Positions 7,598-16,349 of a stretch of 64,000 nt of DNA are shown one piece after another. Origin of the DNA: Nocardioides immobilis (GTDB lineage: Bacteria; Actinomycetota; Actinomycetes; Propionibacteriales; Nocardioidaceae). The stretch is taken from the NCBI RefSeq assembly GCF_003515065.1, contig NZ_QXGH01000023.1, positions 62,001-126,000 on the forward strand. The letters run 5' to 3'. The translations under genes and the position numbers were made by a program. Under the pieces are notes generated by a model. That model was not told the origin of the DNA and did no database searches. It saw only the letters and a program-made list of their open reading frames with translations. Each line of letters begins with the position of its first letter. The first letter of the stretch is position 1.

Positions 7598-8878
7598 ATG
7601 ACTTCCCCTGAACTCCCTGGCCTGCTGCCCGAGCTCGAGGTGGTCCGTAAGGACTTCCCGATCCTCGAGCGCGTGCTCGCGGGAGGAGTGCCGCTGGTCT
7701 ACCTCGACAGCGCGAACACCTCGCAGAAGCCGCAGGTGGTCATCGACGCGATGGTCGACCACCTCGAGCGGCACAACGCCAACATCGCGCGGGCGATGCA
7801 CCAGCTCGGCGCCGAGTCCACGGTGGCGTTCGAGGCGGCCCGCGACAAGGTGGCCGCGTTCATCGGCGCACCTGAGCGTGACGAGGTCATCTTCACCAAG
7901 AACGCCTCCGAGGCGCTCAACCTCGCCGCCAACACCCTGGCCTGGGCCGGCGACCGGCAGGTCGGTCCCGGTGACGAGGTCGTCATCACCGAGATGGAGC
8001 ACCACTCCAACATCGTGCCGTGGCAGCTGCTCACGCAGCGCTCCGGAGCGACCCTGCGCTGGTTCGGCATCACCGACGACGGTCACCTCGACCTGTCGAC
8101 GATCGACGACCTGATCACCGAGCGCACCAAGGTGGTCGCCGTGACCTGGGTGTCCAACATGCTCGGCACGATCAACCCGATCGCCGAGATCGCCCGCCGA
8201 GCGCACCAGGTCGGTGCGCTGGTGGTCGTCGACGCGTCGCAGGCCGCGCCCCAGCTGCCGATCGACCTCGCGGCGATGCCCGAGGACGAGCGACCGGACC
8301 TGATGGCCTTCACCGGCCACAAGGTCGTCGGTCCCACCGGCATCGGTGTGCTCTGGGGGCGGCGGGCCGTGCTCGACCAGCTGCCGCCGTTCCTCGGCGG
8401 TGGCGAGATGATCGAGACGGTGCGGATGGACGGCTCGACGTACGCCCCGATCCCGCACAAGTTCGAGGCCGGCACCCCGCCGATCGTCGAGGCGATCGGG
8501 CTCGGCGCCGCGGTCGAGTACCTCGGCCACCTCGGCATGGACGCCGTGCACGCCCACGAGCAGGCGATCACCGCCTACGCGCTGGACGGGCTCGCCACGG
8601 TGCCGGGACTCACGATCCTCGGACCGACCGACGCGGCCCTGCGCGGCGGCGCGATCGCGTTCGAGATCGACGGCGTGCACCCGCACGACATCGCGCAGGT
8701 GCTGGACTCGCGGGGCGTCGCCGTACGCGCCGGGCACCACTGCGCGAAGCCGGCGCACGCGCGGTTCGGCGTGCAGAGCTCGACCCGGATGTCGTCGTAC
8801 CTCTACACGACGCCGGCCGAGATCGACGCTCTGGTCGACGGCCTGGAATACACCCGCTCATACTTCAAGTTGGCCTGA
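7598..8878 (+). CDS. sufS: SufS, class II cysteine desulfurase
   Basis: 426 aa PLP enzyme, 20 to 30 residues longer at the N-terminus than the minimal family, which is common in actinobacteria. K242 in FTGHKVVGPTG is the Schiff-base lysine, and C382 in VRAGHHCAKPAH is the persulfide-forming cysteine. H135 in EMEHHSN and D212 in VVVDASQ are the ring-stacking and pyridine-N contacts. It converts L-cysteine to alanine and passes the sulfur to SufU, encoded next, and then to SufB. The start ATG 7598 follows the sufC stop by one base. Confidence 0.96.
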   Translation: MTSPELPGLLPELEVVRKDFPILERVLAGGVPLVYLDSANTSQKPQVVIDAMVDHLERHNANIARAMHQLGAESTVAFEAARDKVAAFIGAPERDEVIFTKNASEALNLAANTLAWAGDRQVGPGDEVVITEMEHHSNIVPWQLLTQRSGATLRWFGITDDGHLDLSTIDDLITERTKVVAVTWVSNMLGTINPIAEIARRAHQVGALVVVDASQAAPQLPIDLAAMPEDERPDLMAFTGHKVVGPTGIGVLWGRRAVLDQLPPFLGGGEMIETVRMDGSTYAPIPHKFEAGTPPIVEAIGLGAAVEYLGHLGMDAVHAHEQAITAYALDGLATVPGLTILGPTDAALRGGAIAFEIDGVHPHDIAQVLDSRGVAVRAGHHCAKPAHARFGVQSSTRMSSYLYTTPAEIDALVDGLEYTRSYFKLA

Positions 8879-8888
8879 GGTGACTGGC

Positions 8889-9347
8889 GTGAGCACTGCA
8901 CAGAACCTGGATGCCCTCTACCAGGAGATCATCCTCGACCACTACAAGAACCCCCACGGCAAGGGCCTCCGGGAGCCCCACGAGGCCGAGGTCCACCACG
9001 TCAACCCGACCTGCGGCGACGAGGTGACCCTGCGGGTCCACCTCGCCGACGGCGTGGTCGAGGACGTGTCGTACGACGCCCTCGGCTGCTCGATCTCGCA
9101 GGCCTCCGCCTCGGTGCTCTACGACCTGGTCGTCGGCAAGCCCGTCGACGAGGCGCTGGCGATCCACGAGGAGTTCCTGGCCCTGATGCAGGGCAAGGGC
9201 GAGGGCGAGCCTGACGAGGACGTGCTCGAGGACGGCATCGCCTTCGCCGGCGTTGCGAAGTTCCCCGCGCGCGTGAAGTGCGCCCTCCTGTCCTGGATGG
9301 CCTGGAAGGACGCGACCCTGCAGTCGTCGAAAGGAAGCAGCACATGA
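8889..9347 (+). CDS. sufU: SufU, zinc-dependent sulfur-transfer partner of SufS
   Basis: 152 aa from GTG 8889. This start is preferred to GTG 8880 because the purine-rich TGAGGTGA (8876-8883) then lies at Shine-Dalgarno distance. The ligand set C42 (PTCGDE), C67 (ALGCSIS) and C131 (ARVKCALL) plus D44 is the Zn site of SufU; these proteins take persulfide from SufS by Zn-ligand exchange instead of acting as IscU scaffolds. The insert of about 20 residues before the last Cys, typical of SufU, is present (MQGKGEGEPDEDVLEDG). It overlaps the following sufT by 4 bases. Confidence 0.94.
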   Translation: MSTAQNLDALYQEIILDHYKNPHGKGLREPHEAEVHHVNPTCGDEVTLRVHLADGVVEDVSYDALGCSISQASASVLYDLVVGKPVDEALAIHEEFLALMQGKGEGEPDEDVLEDGIAFAGVAKFPARVKCALLSWMAWKDATLQSSKGSST

Positions 9348-9730
9348 CTGACAGCCAGATCGACCACGACGACCTGCCCGAGGTTCCGGAGGCAGCCGGC
9401 GGCCCAGCGGTCGGCACCTCGACCACGACCGTCGAGGACGTCACCGAGGCGATGAAGGACGTCGTCGACCCCGAGCTCGGGATCAACGTCGTCGACCTCG
9501 GCCTCGTCTACGACGTCCACCTCGACGACGACACCAACCTCGTGCTCGACATGACGCTCACCTCGGCCGCGTGTCCGCTGACCGACGTGATCACCGACCA
9601 GACCGAGTCCGCGCTCGAGGGCCTGGTCAACGACGTTGCGATCAACTGGGTCTGGATGCCGCCCTGGGGCCCGGACAAGATCACCCCCGACGGCCGGGAG
9701 CAGCTCCGCGCCCTCGGCTTCAACGTCTGA
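9344..9730 (+). CDS. sufT: SufT / MIP18-PaaD (DUF59) family Fe-S maturation protein
   Basis: 128 aa from ATG 9344. After an acidic N-terminal tail (residues 1-28) comes a DUF59 domain: VTEAMKDVVDPELGINVVDLGLVYD, the conserved DPE...DLG segment, and the Cys in TSAACPLTD. Family members help deliver clusters to target proteins or mature them. It is the last gene of the eight-gene suf operon; a convergent gene ends 20 bases later. A short tandem duplication (CAGTCGAGCT twice, 9741-9760) fills the gap. Confidence 0.9.
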   Translation: MTDSQIDHDDLPEVPEAAGGPAVGTSTTTVEDVTEAMKDVVDPELGINVVDLGLVYDVHLDDDTNLVLDMTLTSAACPLTDVITDQTESALEGLVNDVAINWVWMPPWGPDKITPDGREQLRALGFNV

Positions 9731-9749
9731 GCGACGAGCCCAGTCGAGC

Positions 9750-10831
9750 TCAGTCGAGCTCGGCGCCCGGTAGCGGCGGGTCGAACGTGAGGACCGTGTA
9801 CGGCGCCTCGTGCTGGGTCTCGTCGCGCGGCCAGACCGCGGTCCCGACGTACTCCGTGCCGTCGAGCGTCAGCACCACCTCGTAGCTGAACGGCGCCGGC
9901 CCGAGGTCGGCGACCGCGGAGGGCTCGTTGTCCTGGAAGAACAGGCTCCCGCGGGCGAAGCAGTCGGCCTGTCGGTTGGCGCGCGGCGCGGTCAGCGTCA
10001 TCGACCGGCCGTTGGCCGCCGTCGCGGTCACCTCGATGCTCGCCGTCTTCGGCTGCTCGGCGAGGTCCTGGACCGCCACCTCCAGCCCGTAGGACATGAG
10101 GTCGTCGCCATCGGCGTCCGTGACCAGCGCGATCGTGGCCCGCGGCGCGTCCAGAGGACCGTCGGCGGCGGTGGTCCACACGAAGCTGGTCACCACGTCA
10201 CCCTCGGGTCCCCGGCCGAAGACGTCGACCCGGTAGCGGCCCTCCGCGTCCGCGGGGTCGATGTGGAACCACTGCTCGCCACCGGCGCTCGTCGGCACCG
10301 TCGTCTGGCGGGGGCAGTCGTCGCCGATCGGGATGAAGGTCGCGTCGAACGACCAGCCCGGCCGACCGAACCAGAAGTCGACGCCGTCGGCGACTCCGAT
10401 GTCGGGAAGCTCGCTGATCTTGGCCGGGGACCCGTCGGCGCAGATGCCGCTGCTGATGCCCTTGTCGTCGGGCGGCCCGGTCCAGCAGGAGGTCCACGGC
10501 GCGACCTCGACGTCGCGCCCAGGGAGCCGGATCACGATCGGTGACGGGGAGTCCGTCCAGTCGTACGTCGGATCGGGCCGGCCGGTCGTCGTCGTGCCCG
10601 TCGGGCTCTGCGTGGCCGGTCCGGGGTCGGGTCCGGGACCCGGGTCCGGGCCGTTCGCCAGCACCGCGGGGACGCCGATGGCGACCGCGGCGACTGCGAT
10701 GGCGGCCGCCCCGACCGCGAGCCGGGTGTTGCGGCGCCGCCGGCGGCGCTCGATCACGCCGCCGAACGGCGGCGTCTCGGCGGGCACGGCGTCGTCGACG
10801 AGGTCGGACAGCTGGCGGGTGAGGTCGTCGG

Positions 10832-10835
<4 letters not shown>
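9750..10835 (-). CDS. Membrane-anchored protein coupled to an ECF sigma factor (putative anti-sigma/sensor)
   Basis: 361 aa. It has a 38-residue N-terminal cytoplasmic region, a basic patch ERRRRRRNTR, one transmembrane helix (about 39-60), a Pro/Gly/Thr-rich linker (62-88) and a large exterior part. The exterior has two parts: residues 89-222, with C117, C132, C174 and FWFGRPGW (154-161), and a second beta-rich part to the end. The first part is closely related to the secreted protein encoded at 11385-11948. The start overlaps the sigma-factor stop (ATGA). Topology and coupling suggest an anti-sigma factor or sensor, but the N-terminus lacks the HxxxCxxC zinc anti-sigma motif, so this role is inferred. 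Confidence 0.75.
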
Positions 10836-11350
<515 letters not shown>

Positions 11351-11384
11351 GACACGCGCCAGGCGGGTACCAGGTTCCCTCGGC

Positions 11385-11948
11385 TCAGCAGGCGTTGACG
11401 CTGTCCCACCTGCCGACCCGCCACTTGAAGGTGACGAAGACGTCGCCCTCGGGGCCGCTGCCGAACATGTCGACCTGGTAGGCGCCCGGACGCTCGGGGC
11501 GGGGGAGCCGGAACCAGCGCGGCCGCGGCTGGAGTGTTGCCACGTGCGATCGGCACGACTCGTCGTCCGGGCTGTTCAGGCTGGCGAACGACGCGTTGAA
11601 CTCCCAGCCGGGACGCCCGAACCAGAACCGGGTCGCGCTGGCGCTGGTGAGGCGCTTCATCTCGTCACGCTCGGGCGGGATGCCGTCGACGCAGACCGTG
11701 ACGGACTCCCCGTGCTCCTCCGGTGGCGCCTCCCAGCAGTAGGTCCAGGGCTTCAACCGGAGGAAGCTCTCGTCCGGCCGCTGCAACCACACCTTCGACG
11801 GCGTCTGGCTCCACGTGTAGTGGGGACCGGCCGGAGGCGTGTCGGAGAGTGCCGGTGCAGAGGGGAACAGGGTGGCCGCGAGGGTGGCGACGAGGGCGAG
11901 TGGTGCCCACAGGCGCCGGGGGACGTGGATGCGGCTTCGAGTTCTCAT
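11385..11948 (-). CDS. Secreted protein sharing the sensor domain of the ECF-associated membrane protein
   Basis: 187 aa with a Sec-type signal peptide (RRLWAPLALVATLAATLFPS, cleavage near ALS-D, about residue 35). The mature part aligns across its length with residues 89-222 of the membrane protein at 9750-10835. Both contain Y-x-W at the domain start, PWT-x-CW, C-x-DG, FWFGRPGW, a third Cys, Y-x-VD-x-FG-x-GPEGDV and a final F-x-W. The shared cysteines here are C71, C86 and C132. The gene sits 34 bases upstream of the sigma gene on the same strand, so it may belong to the same operon. No known family is recognised; a soluble partner or competitor of the membrane sensor is a hypothesis. Confidence 0.8.
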   Translation of the reverse strand: MRTRSRIHVPRRLWAPLALVATLAATLFPSAPALSDTPPAGPHYTWSQTPSKVWLQRPDESFLRLKPWTYCWEAPPEEHGESVTVCVDGIPPERDEMKRLTSASATRFWFGRPGWEFNASFASLNSPDDESCRSHVATLQPRPRWFRLPRPERPGAYQVDMFGSGPEGDVFVTFKWRVGRWDSVNAC

Positions 11949-11988
11949 GCCGGGTACGACGCCCGCCGCTGATGATCGGTTCCGGTTC

Positions 11989-12501
11989 TCAGGACCCGGT
12001 CGTGACGGCGTACCGCTCGTCGGTGTAGCGCCGCAGCCTCTTCAGGAACCAGCGGAAGGTCAGGTTCATGACCGGCTTCCCCAGGGGCATCACGTGGCGC
12101 GACGGACCGGCGACGTCGAGCGCGAGAGTCCAGGTGAGTCGGCAGCCCTCGGGAGTCGGCTCGACGTCGTACCTCTCGGCGAACGCCTGCACGGTCTTCT
12201 CTGACGACGCGTTGAACCGGAACGCCATCCGGGTCGGCGGCTCCCACAGCAAGAACTCCTCGTCGCCGACCAGGCCGCCGCGCATGTCGACCACGCGGGT
12301 GGTCCCGACCCCGCGCGGCTCCGGGCTGGTCCAGGTCACCTTCGTGATCACCTTCGCCCAGTGCGGCCAGGACTCGGCGTCGGCGAGCACCTCGAAGAGC
12401 TGTTCGGGAGTGATCGCGAGGTCGACGCTGTTGCGGTAGCGGTACCGCGCGGTGTCGACGAAGTCGACGTCGACCAGCCGGCAGGGGTGCATCTCAGACA
12501 T
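11989..12501 (-). CDS. SRPBCC (START/polyketide-cyclase fold) family protein
   Basis: 170 aa from ATG 12501. It has the helix-grip fold pattern: YRNSVDLAITPEQLFEVLADAESWPHW near the N-terminus, a beta-sheet centre, and the long C-terminal helix with FRWFLKRLRRYTDERYA. Members bind hydrophobic ligands or act as cyclases/aromatases; the ligand cannot be told from sequence. There is no signal peptide. A TAGTCT hexamer lies 6 bases before the start (leaderless), overlapped by a palindrome matching the KstR consensus. Steroid- or lipid-linked expression is therefore conceivable. Confidence 0.85.
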   Translation of the reverse strand: MSEMHPCRLVDVDFVDTARYRYRNSVDLAITPEQLFEVLADAESWPHWAKVITKVTWTSPEPRGVGTTRVVDMRGGLVGDEEFLLWEPPTRMAFRFNASSEKTVQAFAERYDVEPTPEGCRLTWTLALDVAGPSRHVMPLGKPVMNLTFRWFLKRLRRYTDERYAVTTGS

Positions 12502-12507
12502 GGGACA

Positions 12508-12525
12508 AGACTAGAACAAGTTCTA
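12508..12525 (-). promoter_or_regulatory. Promoter of the SRPBCC gene overlapped by a KstR-like box
   Basis: On the minus strand TAGTCT (12513-12508) ends 6 bases before ATG 12501. The palindrome TAGAACAAGTTCTA (12512-12525) matches the published KstR pattern TnnAACnnGTTnnA at every fixed position and overlaps the -10. KstR is the TetR-family repressor of sterol catabolism in mycobacteria and rhodococci. The match is seen directly; the identity of the regulator in this organism is inferred. Confidence 0.55.
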
Positions 12526-12544
12526 CTGAGTAGCGTCGGGTCTC

Positions 12545-13162
12545 GTGACCCGGATCCTGGTGCCGCGCGAGCGCCTCACGCGCTGGGTGGAGAACTTCGG
12601 GGCCCGCCACGGCGAGGCCGCGCTGGTCGTCGCAGGCGGGGCGCTTCGCGGCGACGCGGCGGACGGGTCCTGGTTCGCCGCGCGGCTCCCGTTCGACCGG
12701 TCGTACGACGACGCGGCCGAGGTCGCTGCCTTCGTCGCGGCCGCAGGCCCGCCGGACGCCTGGGGTGCGCTGTTGGTCCGCAAGGGCGGGTTCGCGGTGG
12801 CGCGGCTGGCGGGGGAGCGGCTGGCCGAGTCGAAGGTCGGCCAGCGCCACGTCCAAGGACGGACCAAGGCGGGCGGCCAGTCCCAGCAGCGGTTCGCCCG
12901 GCGCCGCGACAACCAGGCGCGGGAGGCGTACGGCGCCGCGGCCGACCACGCCGCGCGGATCCTGGCCGGCCTCCGGGGACCGCTCGTCACCGGGGGCGAC
13001 CGGGCAGCCGTCGAGGCTGTGCTGGCCGACCCGCGGCTGGCGGGGCTGCCCGTGGTCGGCCCGTGGCTCGCCGTACCCGATCCGCGGCGGGCCGTTCTCG
13101 ACGCCGCGATCCACGAGGCGCAGGCGGTGCCGATCGAGGTCGAGAACGCTCCGGTCGGCTAG
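12545..13162 (+). CDS. acVLRF1-type peptidyl-tRNA hydrolase (Vms1/eRF1-like release factor)
   Basis: 205 aa from GTG 12545, with TAGCGT 8 bases upstream. The central signature is VQGRTKAGGQSQQRFARRRD at about residues 104-123. It resembles the VLRF1 domain of Vms1/ANKZF1, in which a Gln-rich loop replaces the GGQ of eRF1 and releases nascent chains from stalled ribosomes. The actinobacterial family is annotated as acVLRF1 peptidyl-tRNA hydrolase. The C-terminal half has PLVTGGDRAAVEAVLADPRLAG. Its stop TAG and the stop of the convergent gene share one CTAG. Confidence 0.85.
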   Translation: MTRILVPRERLTRWVENFGARHGEAALVVAGGALRGDAADGSWFAARLPFDRSYDDAAEVAAFVAAAGPPDAWGALLVRKGGFAVARLAGERLAESKVGQRHVQGRTKAGGQSQQRFARRRDNQAREAYGAAADHAARILAGLRGPLVTGGDRAAVEAVLADPRLAGLPVVGPWLAVPDPRRAVLDAAIHEAQAVPIEVENAPVG

Positions 13163-13911
13163 TTCGCGAGCGCCTTGGCGAACGCGGTGGTGGCGATCTC
13201 GATCGGAGTCGGGAGCGTCGAGGTGTCGGCACCGTCGGCGACCACGAACGTGTTGGCCATCACGATCCGGCCGGCGAGCGTTGCGACCAGCACGCCGCTG
13301 AACCCTTCGCCGGTGATGTCCCACGACGTGCTGGTGCCGATCCCGCTGGCGCCGTTGACCTCGGCGGTGACGTCGGTCGGCTGGCCGATCGTCGCGGTGG
13401 AGCCGTCCTCCGCGGTGGCGGTCGTGCAGTCGAGGCCCGCGGAGCCGATGGTGAAGGCCTGGCTGGCCTCCTCCTCGGTCGCGTAGATCGCGATCTCCTC
13501 CTCCATCGAGGCGTTGCCGTCCGCGGTGTTGATCTCGACCCCGGCCTCGACGGAAGGCGGGATCTGCACGTCCACGGGAGTCGCCGACTGGTCGCACGGC
13601 GGGGGAGAGTCCTCGTTGGTCCACGAGCCGAGCACGAGGCCGGGCGCCACCTCCTCGGGCGTGAGGAGCGCGGCCTCGACCTGCTCCTGGGTGATGTCGC
13701 CGGTCGGGTCCATCGGGGTCACCGAGGTCTCGACGGTCTCGGTCGGAGAGGTCGACTCGGTCGGGCTCTCGGAGGTCGTGGTCTCCGAGGTCGCCTCGGT
13801 GGTGGGGTCGTCGTCGGAGCCGGAGTCCTTGTCGTCGTCCTCCCCGCCGCAGGCGGCCAGGAGGGTCAGGGTCAGCAGGGTCGCGACAACGGCGATGCGA
13901 GGAGTGCGCAT
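13159..13911 (-). CDS. Lipoprotein with a PknH-like sensor domain
   Basis: 250 aa with a lipoprotein signal: basic N-terminus, hydrophobic core and lipobox LLAAC with C21 as lipid anchor. A 45-residue Asp/Ser/Thr/Glu-rich linker (25-70) leads to a globular domain with ALLTPEEVAPGLVLGSW and three further cysteines. The fold prediction fits the PknH_C-like extracellular domain common in actinobacterial lipoproteins, but this is by pattern only. The start is supported by TAGCGT 7 bases upstream (13919-13924). It converges on the VLRF1 gene with a 4-base overlap (CTAG). Confidence 0.75.
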   Translation of the reverse strand: MRTPRIAVVATLLTLTLLAACGGEDDDKDSGSDDDPTTEATSETTTSESPTESTSPTETVETSVTPMDPTGDITQEQVEAALLTPEEVAPGLVLGSWTNEDSPPPCDQSATPVDVQIPPSVEAGVEINTADGNASMEEEIAIYATEEEASQAFTIGSAGLDCTTATAEDGSTATIGQPTDVTAEVNGASGIGTSTSWDITGEGFSGVLVATLAGRIVMANTFVVADGADTSTLPTPIEIATTAFAKALAN

Positions 13912-13938
13912 GGCGAGGACGCTACTGGATCCGCCGGG

Positions 13939-14397
13939 TCAGGGGAGCGTCCTTGTGAGGAAAGCACTGTGCGGATCGAGGACGTACGACGCGAACGGCC
14001 CGCACTCGGCGAACCCTCGGGACACGTAGAGCGCCCGGGCCGGTGCGAAGAACTCCTGGGTGCCGGTCTCCAGGCTCAGCCGTGCGTAGCCGCGCTCCTG
14101 CGCCGTACCGAGGACGTGGTCGAGGAGTCGGCCGGCGACGCCGCGCCGCCGGGCTGCGGCCGCCGTCCGCATCGACTTGATCTCGGCATGCCGGGTGTCG
14201 AGCTCCTTGAGCGCAGCGCACCCGAGCAGGACGCCGTCGTCCCGCAGCGTCCAGAACGTCAGGTCGGGCCCGACCAGTGCCGTCGGGTCGAGGGCGTGCA
14301 CGCTCTCGGGCGGTGACGTCGCCCGCATGTCGGCGAGGTGCTCCTCGAGCAGCGCCACGACGTCCGGGCGCAGGGGGTCGTCGGTCCCGATCAGCAT
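13939..14397 (-). CDS. GNAT family N-acetyltransferase
   Basis: 152 aa from ATG 14397 (MLIGTDDP), with a CAGACT hexamer 7 bases upstream. Motif A, with the acetyl-CoA pyrophosphate loop, is ARRRGVAGRLLDHVLGTAQERG at about 92-113. Motif B follows with LSLETGTQEFFAPARALYVSRGF. The acceptor substrate is unknown. Proteins of this size with a 'PPESVHALD' type N-terminus resemble the PhnO/YafP group of small-molecule acetyltransferases. A divergent phosphotransferase gene begins 66 bases away. Confidence 0.88.
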   Translation of the reverse strand: MLIGTDDPLRPDVVALLEEHLADMRATSPPESVHALDPTALVGPDLTFWTLRDDGVLLGCAALKELDTRHAEIKSMRTAAAARRRGVAGRLLDHVLGTAQERGYARLSLETGTQEFFAPARALYVSRGFAECGPFASYVLDPHSAFLTRTLP

Positions 14398-14463
14398 GCG
14401 GGCAAGTCTGGCGGATGGCTCGGGTCCCGTGGAGCAGGCCCCTGATCGGCTAGTTTGCGGTTC

Positions 14464-15363
14464 ATGTGGCAGCCCGAGCCCGACTGGGTGGAGCTCCCGT
14501 CCGGCACCGGGACGTCCACCGTCGGACTCTGGCGTACGGCGCTCGGGGGCCGGCCCGTCGTCGTGAAGCGGCTCGCGGCACCCCAGCCGGGCGACCCGGC
14601 GGCGCTCCGCGACGTCGGCCACAGCGGCTACTGGCGTCGCGAGGCGGACGTCATCATCACCGGGCTCGTCGACGCGACCCCAGGCCTGCGCGGCGCCCCC
14701 GCGTCCGCGGAGGAGGACCCGGAGGGCATCACCATCGTGCGCGACTGGGTCGAGGATGCTGCCTCCAGCGGCCTGTTCCTCGCTCTGTGCATGGGGCGGT
14801 TCGCGGCCGCCGAGCTCCCACGACCGAAGTTCCTCGCCCGGCACCTGATGCGCGACCGGATCGACCGGGTCGCCCGACGGGGCGGCTGGCCGACCCTCGA
14901 CCGCACGACCGTCGCCGACGTCGCCGACCATCTCTGGCGCCGCCGCGGTGCGATGCTCGACCTGCTCGACGCCCTGCCGCAGGTCCCCCAGCACGGCGAC
15001 CCGACCGGCGCGAACCTGCCCGGGCGGGTCGACGACGACGCGGTCGCCATCGACTGGGCCACGGTCGGCACCGGTCCGGTCGGCGGCGACCTCGGCTACC
15101 TGTCCCTCTCCTCACGGGAGGGGTTCGAGCCGCTCCTGGACGCCTACCTGCTCGGTCACCCGGGGGCGGACCGCGACCAGGCAGTGCTCGGCGCGCAGAT
15201 CGTCGCGGTCTACACCGCACTCAGCCGGGCCGAGTGGGCGCTGGCACGGGCGGCGACGGGGGAGGGCGCCCTGGCGTCGAAGTACCGGCACCCCGCGGTC
15301 GCACCGCACCTGCGCGCGCTGCAGCGCCAGTTCCCGCACATCGAGGCGTTGCTCCAGCTCTAG
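14464..15363 (+). CDS. APH-family phosphotransferase (kinase-like fold)
   Basis: 299 aa from ATG 14464. This start is preferred to TTG 14455 because TAGTTT (14451-14456) lies 7 bases before it. The catalytic segment is PQHGDPTGANLPG (Brenner-type HGDxxxxN), followed by the magnesium-binding IDWATVGTGPVGGDLGYL (IDW...GP...DL). This is the pattern of aminoglycoside/choline/homoserine kinase-like proteins. The N-lobe Lys is probably in PVVVKRLAAP. The substrate is unknown; antibiotic resistance should not be assumed. Confidence 0.85.
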   Translation: MWQPEPDWVELPSGTGTSTVGLWRTALGGRPVVVKRLAAPQPGDPAALRDVGHSGYWRREADVIITGLVDATPGLRGAPASAEEDPEGITIVRDWVEDAASSGLFLALCMGRFAAAELPRPKFLARHLMRDRIDRVARRGGWPTLDRTTVADVADHLWRRRGAMLDLLDALPQVPQHGDPTGANLPGRVDDDAVAIDWATVGTGPVGGDLGYLSLSSREGFEPLLDAYLLGHPGADRDQAVLGAQIVAVYTALSRAEWALARAATGEGALASKYRHPAVAPHLRALQRQFPHIEALLQL

Positions 15364-15404
15364 GTGACGACGGCTCCCGACCAGCAGCCGTCTACCTTTG
15401 CGCC

Positions 15405-16346
15405 ATGATCCGTCGCCTGGCCGTGCTCGTCGTGTGCGGTCTCGCGCTTGCCGGCTGCTCCGACCCCGCCGACTCCTCGACGACGGACGACGATCCCGCG
15501 GGCGAGCCGCGGCCCAGGCCGGTGGCCGCGTTGCCCGGACGGGTGGTCGACACGCTCGGCGTCGCCTCGTTCAACGTCTACCGGCACCTGGGCCGCAAGG
15601 ACGCCATGGCCGACGCGCTGCGGTTGACCAGCGAGGACCAGGTCGACGTCATCGGCTGGCAGGAGACGCGGGCCGACTACTTCCCGGAGGTGAAGCAGCG
15701 GATCGAGCGGCGCGGGTGGGACACCTGGCAGCTCTGGGAGCCGGACGGACCCTTCTGGTTGGCCGTGTCGTGGCGCCGCGACCTCTTCTCGCTCGTCGAC
15801 GGGTCCTGGAACGAGGCGCACGGTGGCGGCGGACCGGACCGCACCGACTCCCCGTTCCCGCCGCGCGGGTGGATCGTCGTCACGCTGCGCCACCGCGAGA
15901 GCGGCCGGCTCCTCACCGTCGTCGACACCCACCTCAACCAGGCGATCGAGACGGGTGACCAGTTCCAGGACACGCTCAACGCGGACTACGCCAAGGAGCA
16001 CCTGCGGCTGCTGGCCGACGTCTGGGACGAGGTGCCCGGCGACCTGGTCGTCGGCACGGGCGACTACAACTTCGACTTCCGCGACGACTTCGCGGCCCGG
16101 CCGGAGGGCGGCATCTGGGACACGCAGCACGAGCACGCGAACTCGTCGTACCAGGTCCTCGGGCTGGACGGCGTCGAGCCGAGCCGCAGCTCACGCTGGA
16201 TCGACTACGTCTTCATCGCCAACCAGGACCTCCGGGTCAAGGCGAAGGACGCCGGGAGCGGGCAGTTCGTGCAGCACCAGACGCTCGACGGCTACGAGTC
16301 CGACCACCGGCCGCTCCTGGCGAAGATCCGGTGGTACGACCGCTGA
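15405..16346 (+). CDS. Lipoprotein of the endonuclease/exonuclease/phosphatase family
   Basis: 313 aa from ATG 15405, with TACCTT 6 bases upstream. The lipobox is LALAGC with C18 as lipid anchor; a Pro/Asp/Ser linker follows. The catalytic domain has all the fold's landmarks: ASFNVYR (Asn), GWQETR (metal-binding Glu), VDTHLN (His), VGTGDYNFDF (Asp/Asn pair) and ESDHRPLLA (SDH). It is therefore likely an active, membrane-tethered exterior phosphodiesterase or DNase; the substrate is unknown. It converges with the YpfJ-type gene, with 3 bases between the stops. Confidence 0.9.
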   Translation: MIRRLAVLVVCGLALAGCSDPADSSTTDDDPAGEPRPRPVAALPGRVVDTLGVASFNVYRHLGRKDAMADALRLTSEDQVDVIGWQETRADYFPEVKQRIERRGWDTWQLWEPDGPFWLAVSWRRDLFSLVDGSWNEAHGGGGPDRTDSPFPPRGWIVVTLRHRESGRLLTVVDTHLNQAIETGDQFQDTLNADYAKEHLRLLADVWDEVPGDLVVGTGDYNFDFRDDFAARPEGGIWDTQHEHANSSYQVLGLDGVEPSRSSRWIDYVFIANQDLRVKAKDAGSGQFVQHQTLDGYESDHRPLLAKIRWYDR

Positions 16347-16349
16347 CGG

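Noticed and set aside
9741..9760. Tandem CAGTCGAGCT duplication as an attachment site
   Set aside because: Just two 10-base units between convergent genes, no tRNA or integrase nearby; probably a slip duplication touching the downstream gene's stop.
14464..15363. Aminoglycoside-resistance gene
   Set aside because: Only the general kinase-like motifs are present; no resistance-specific features or context.
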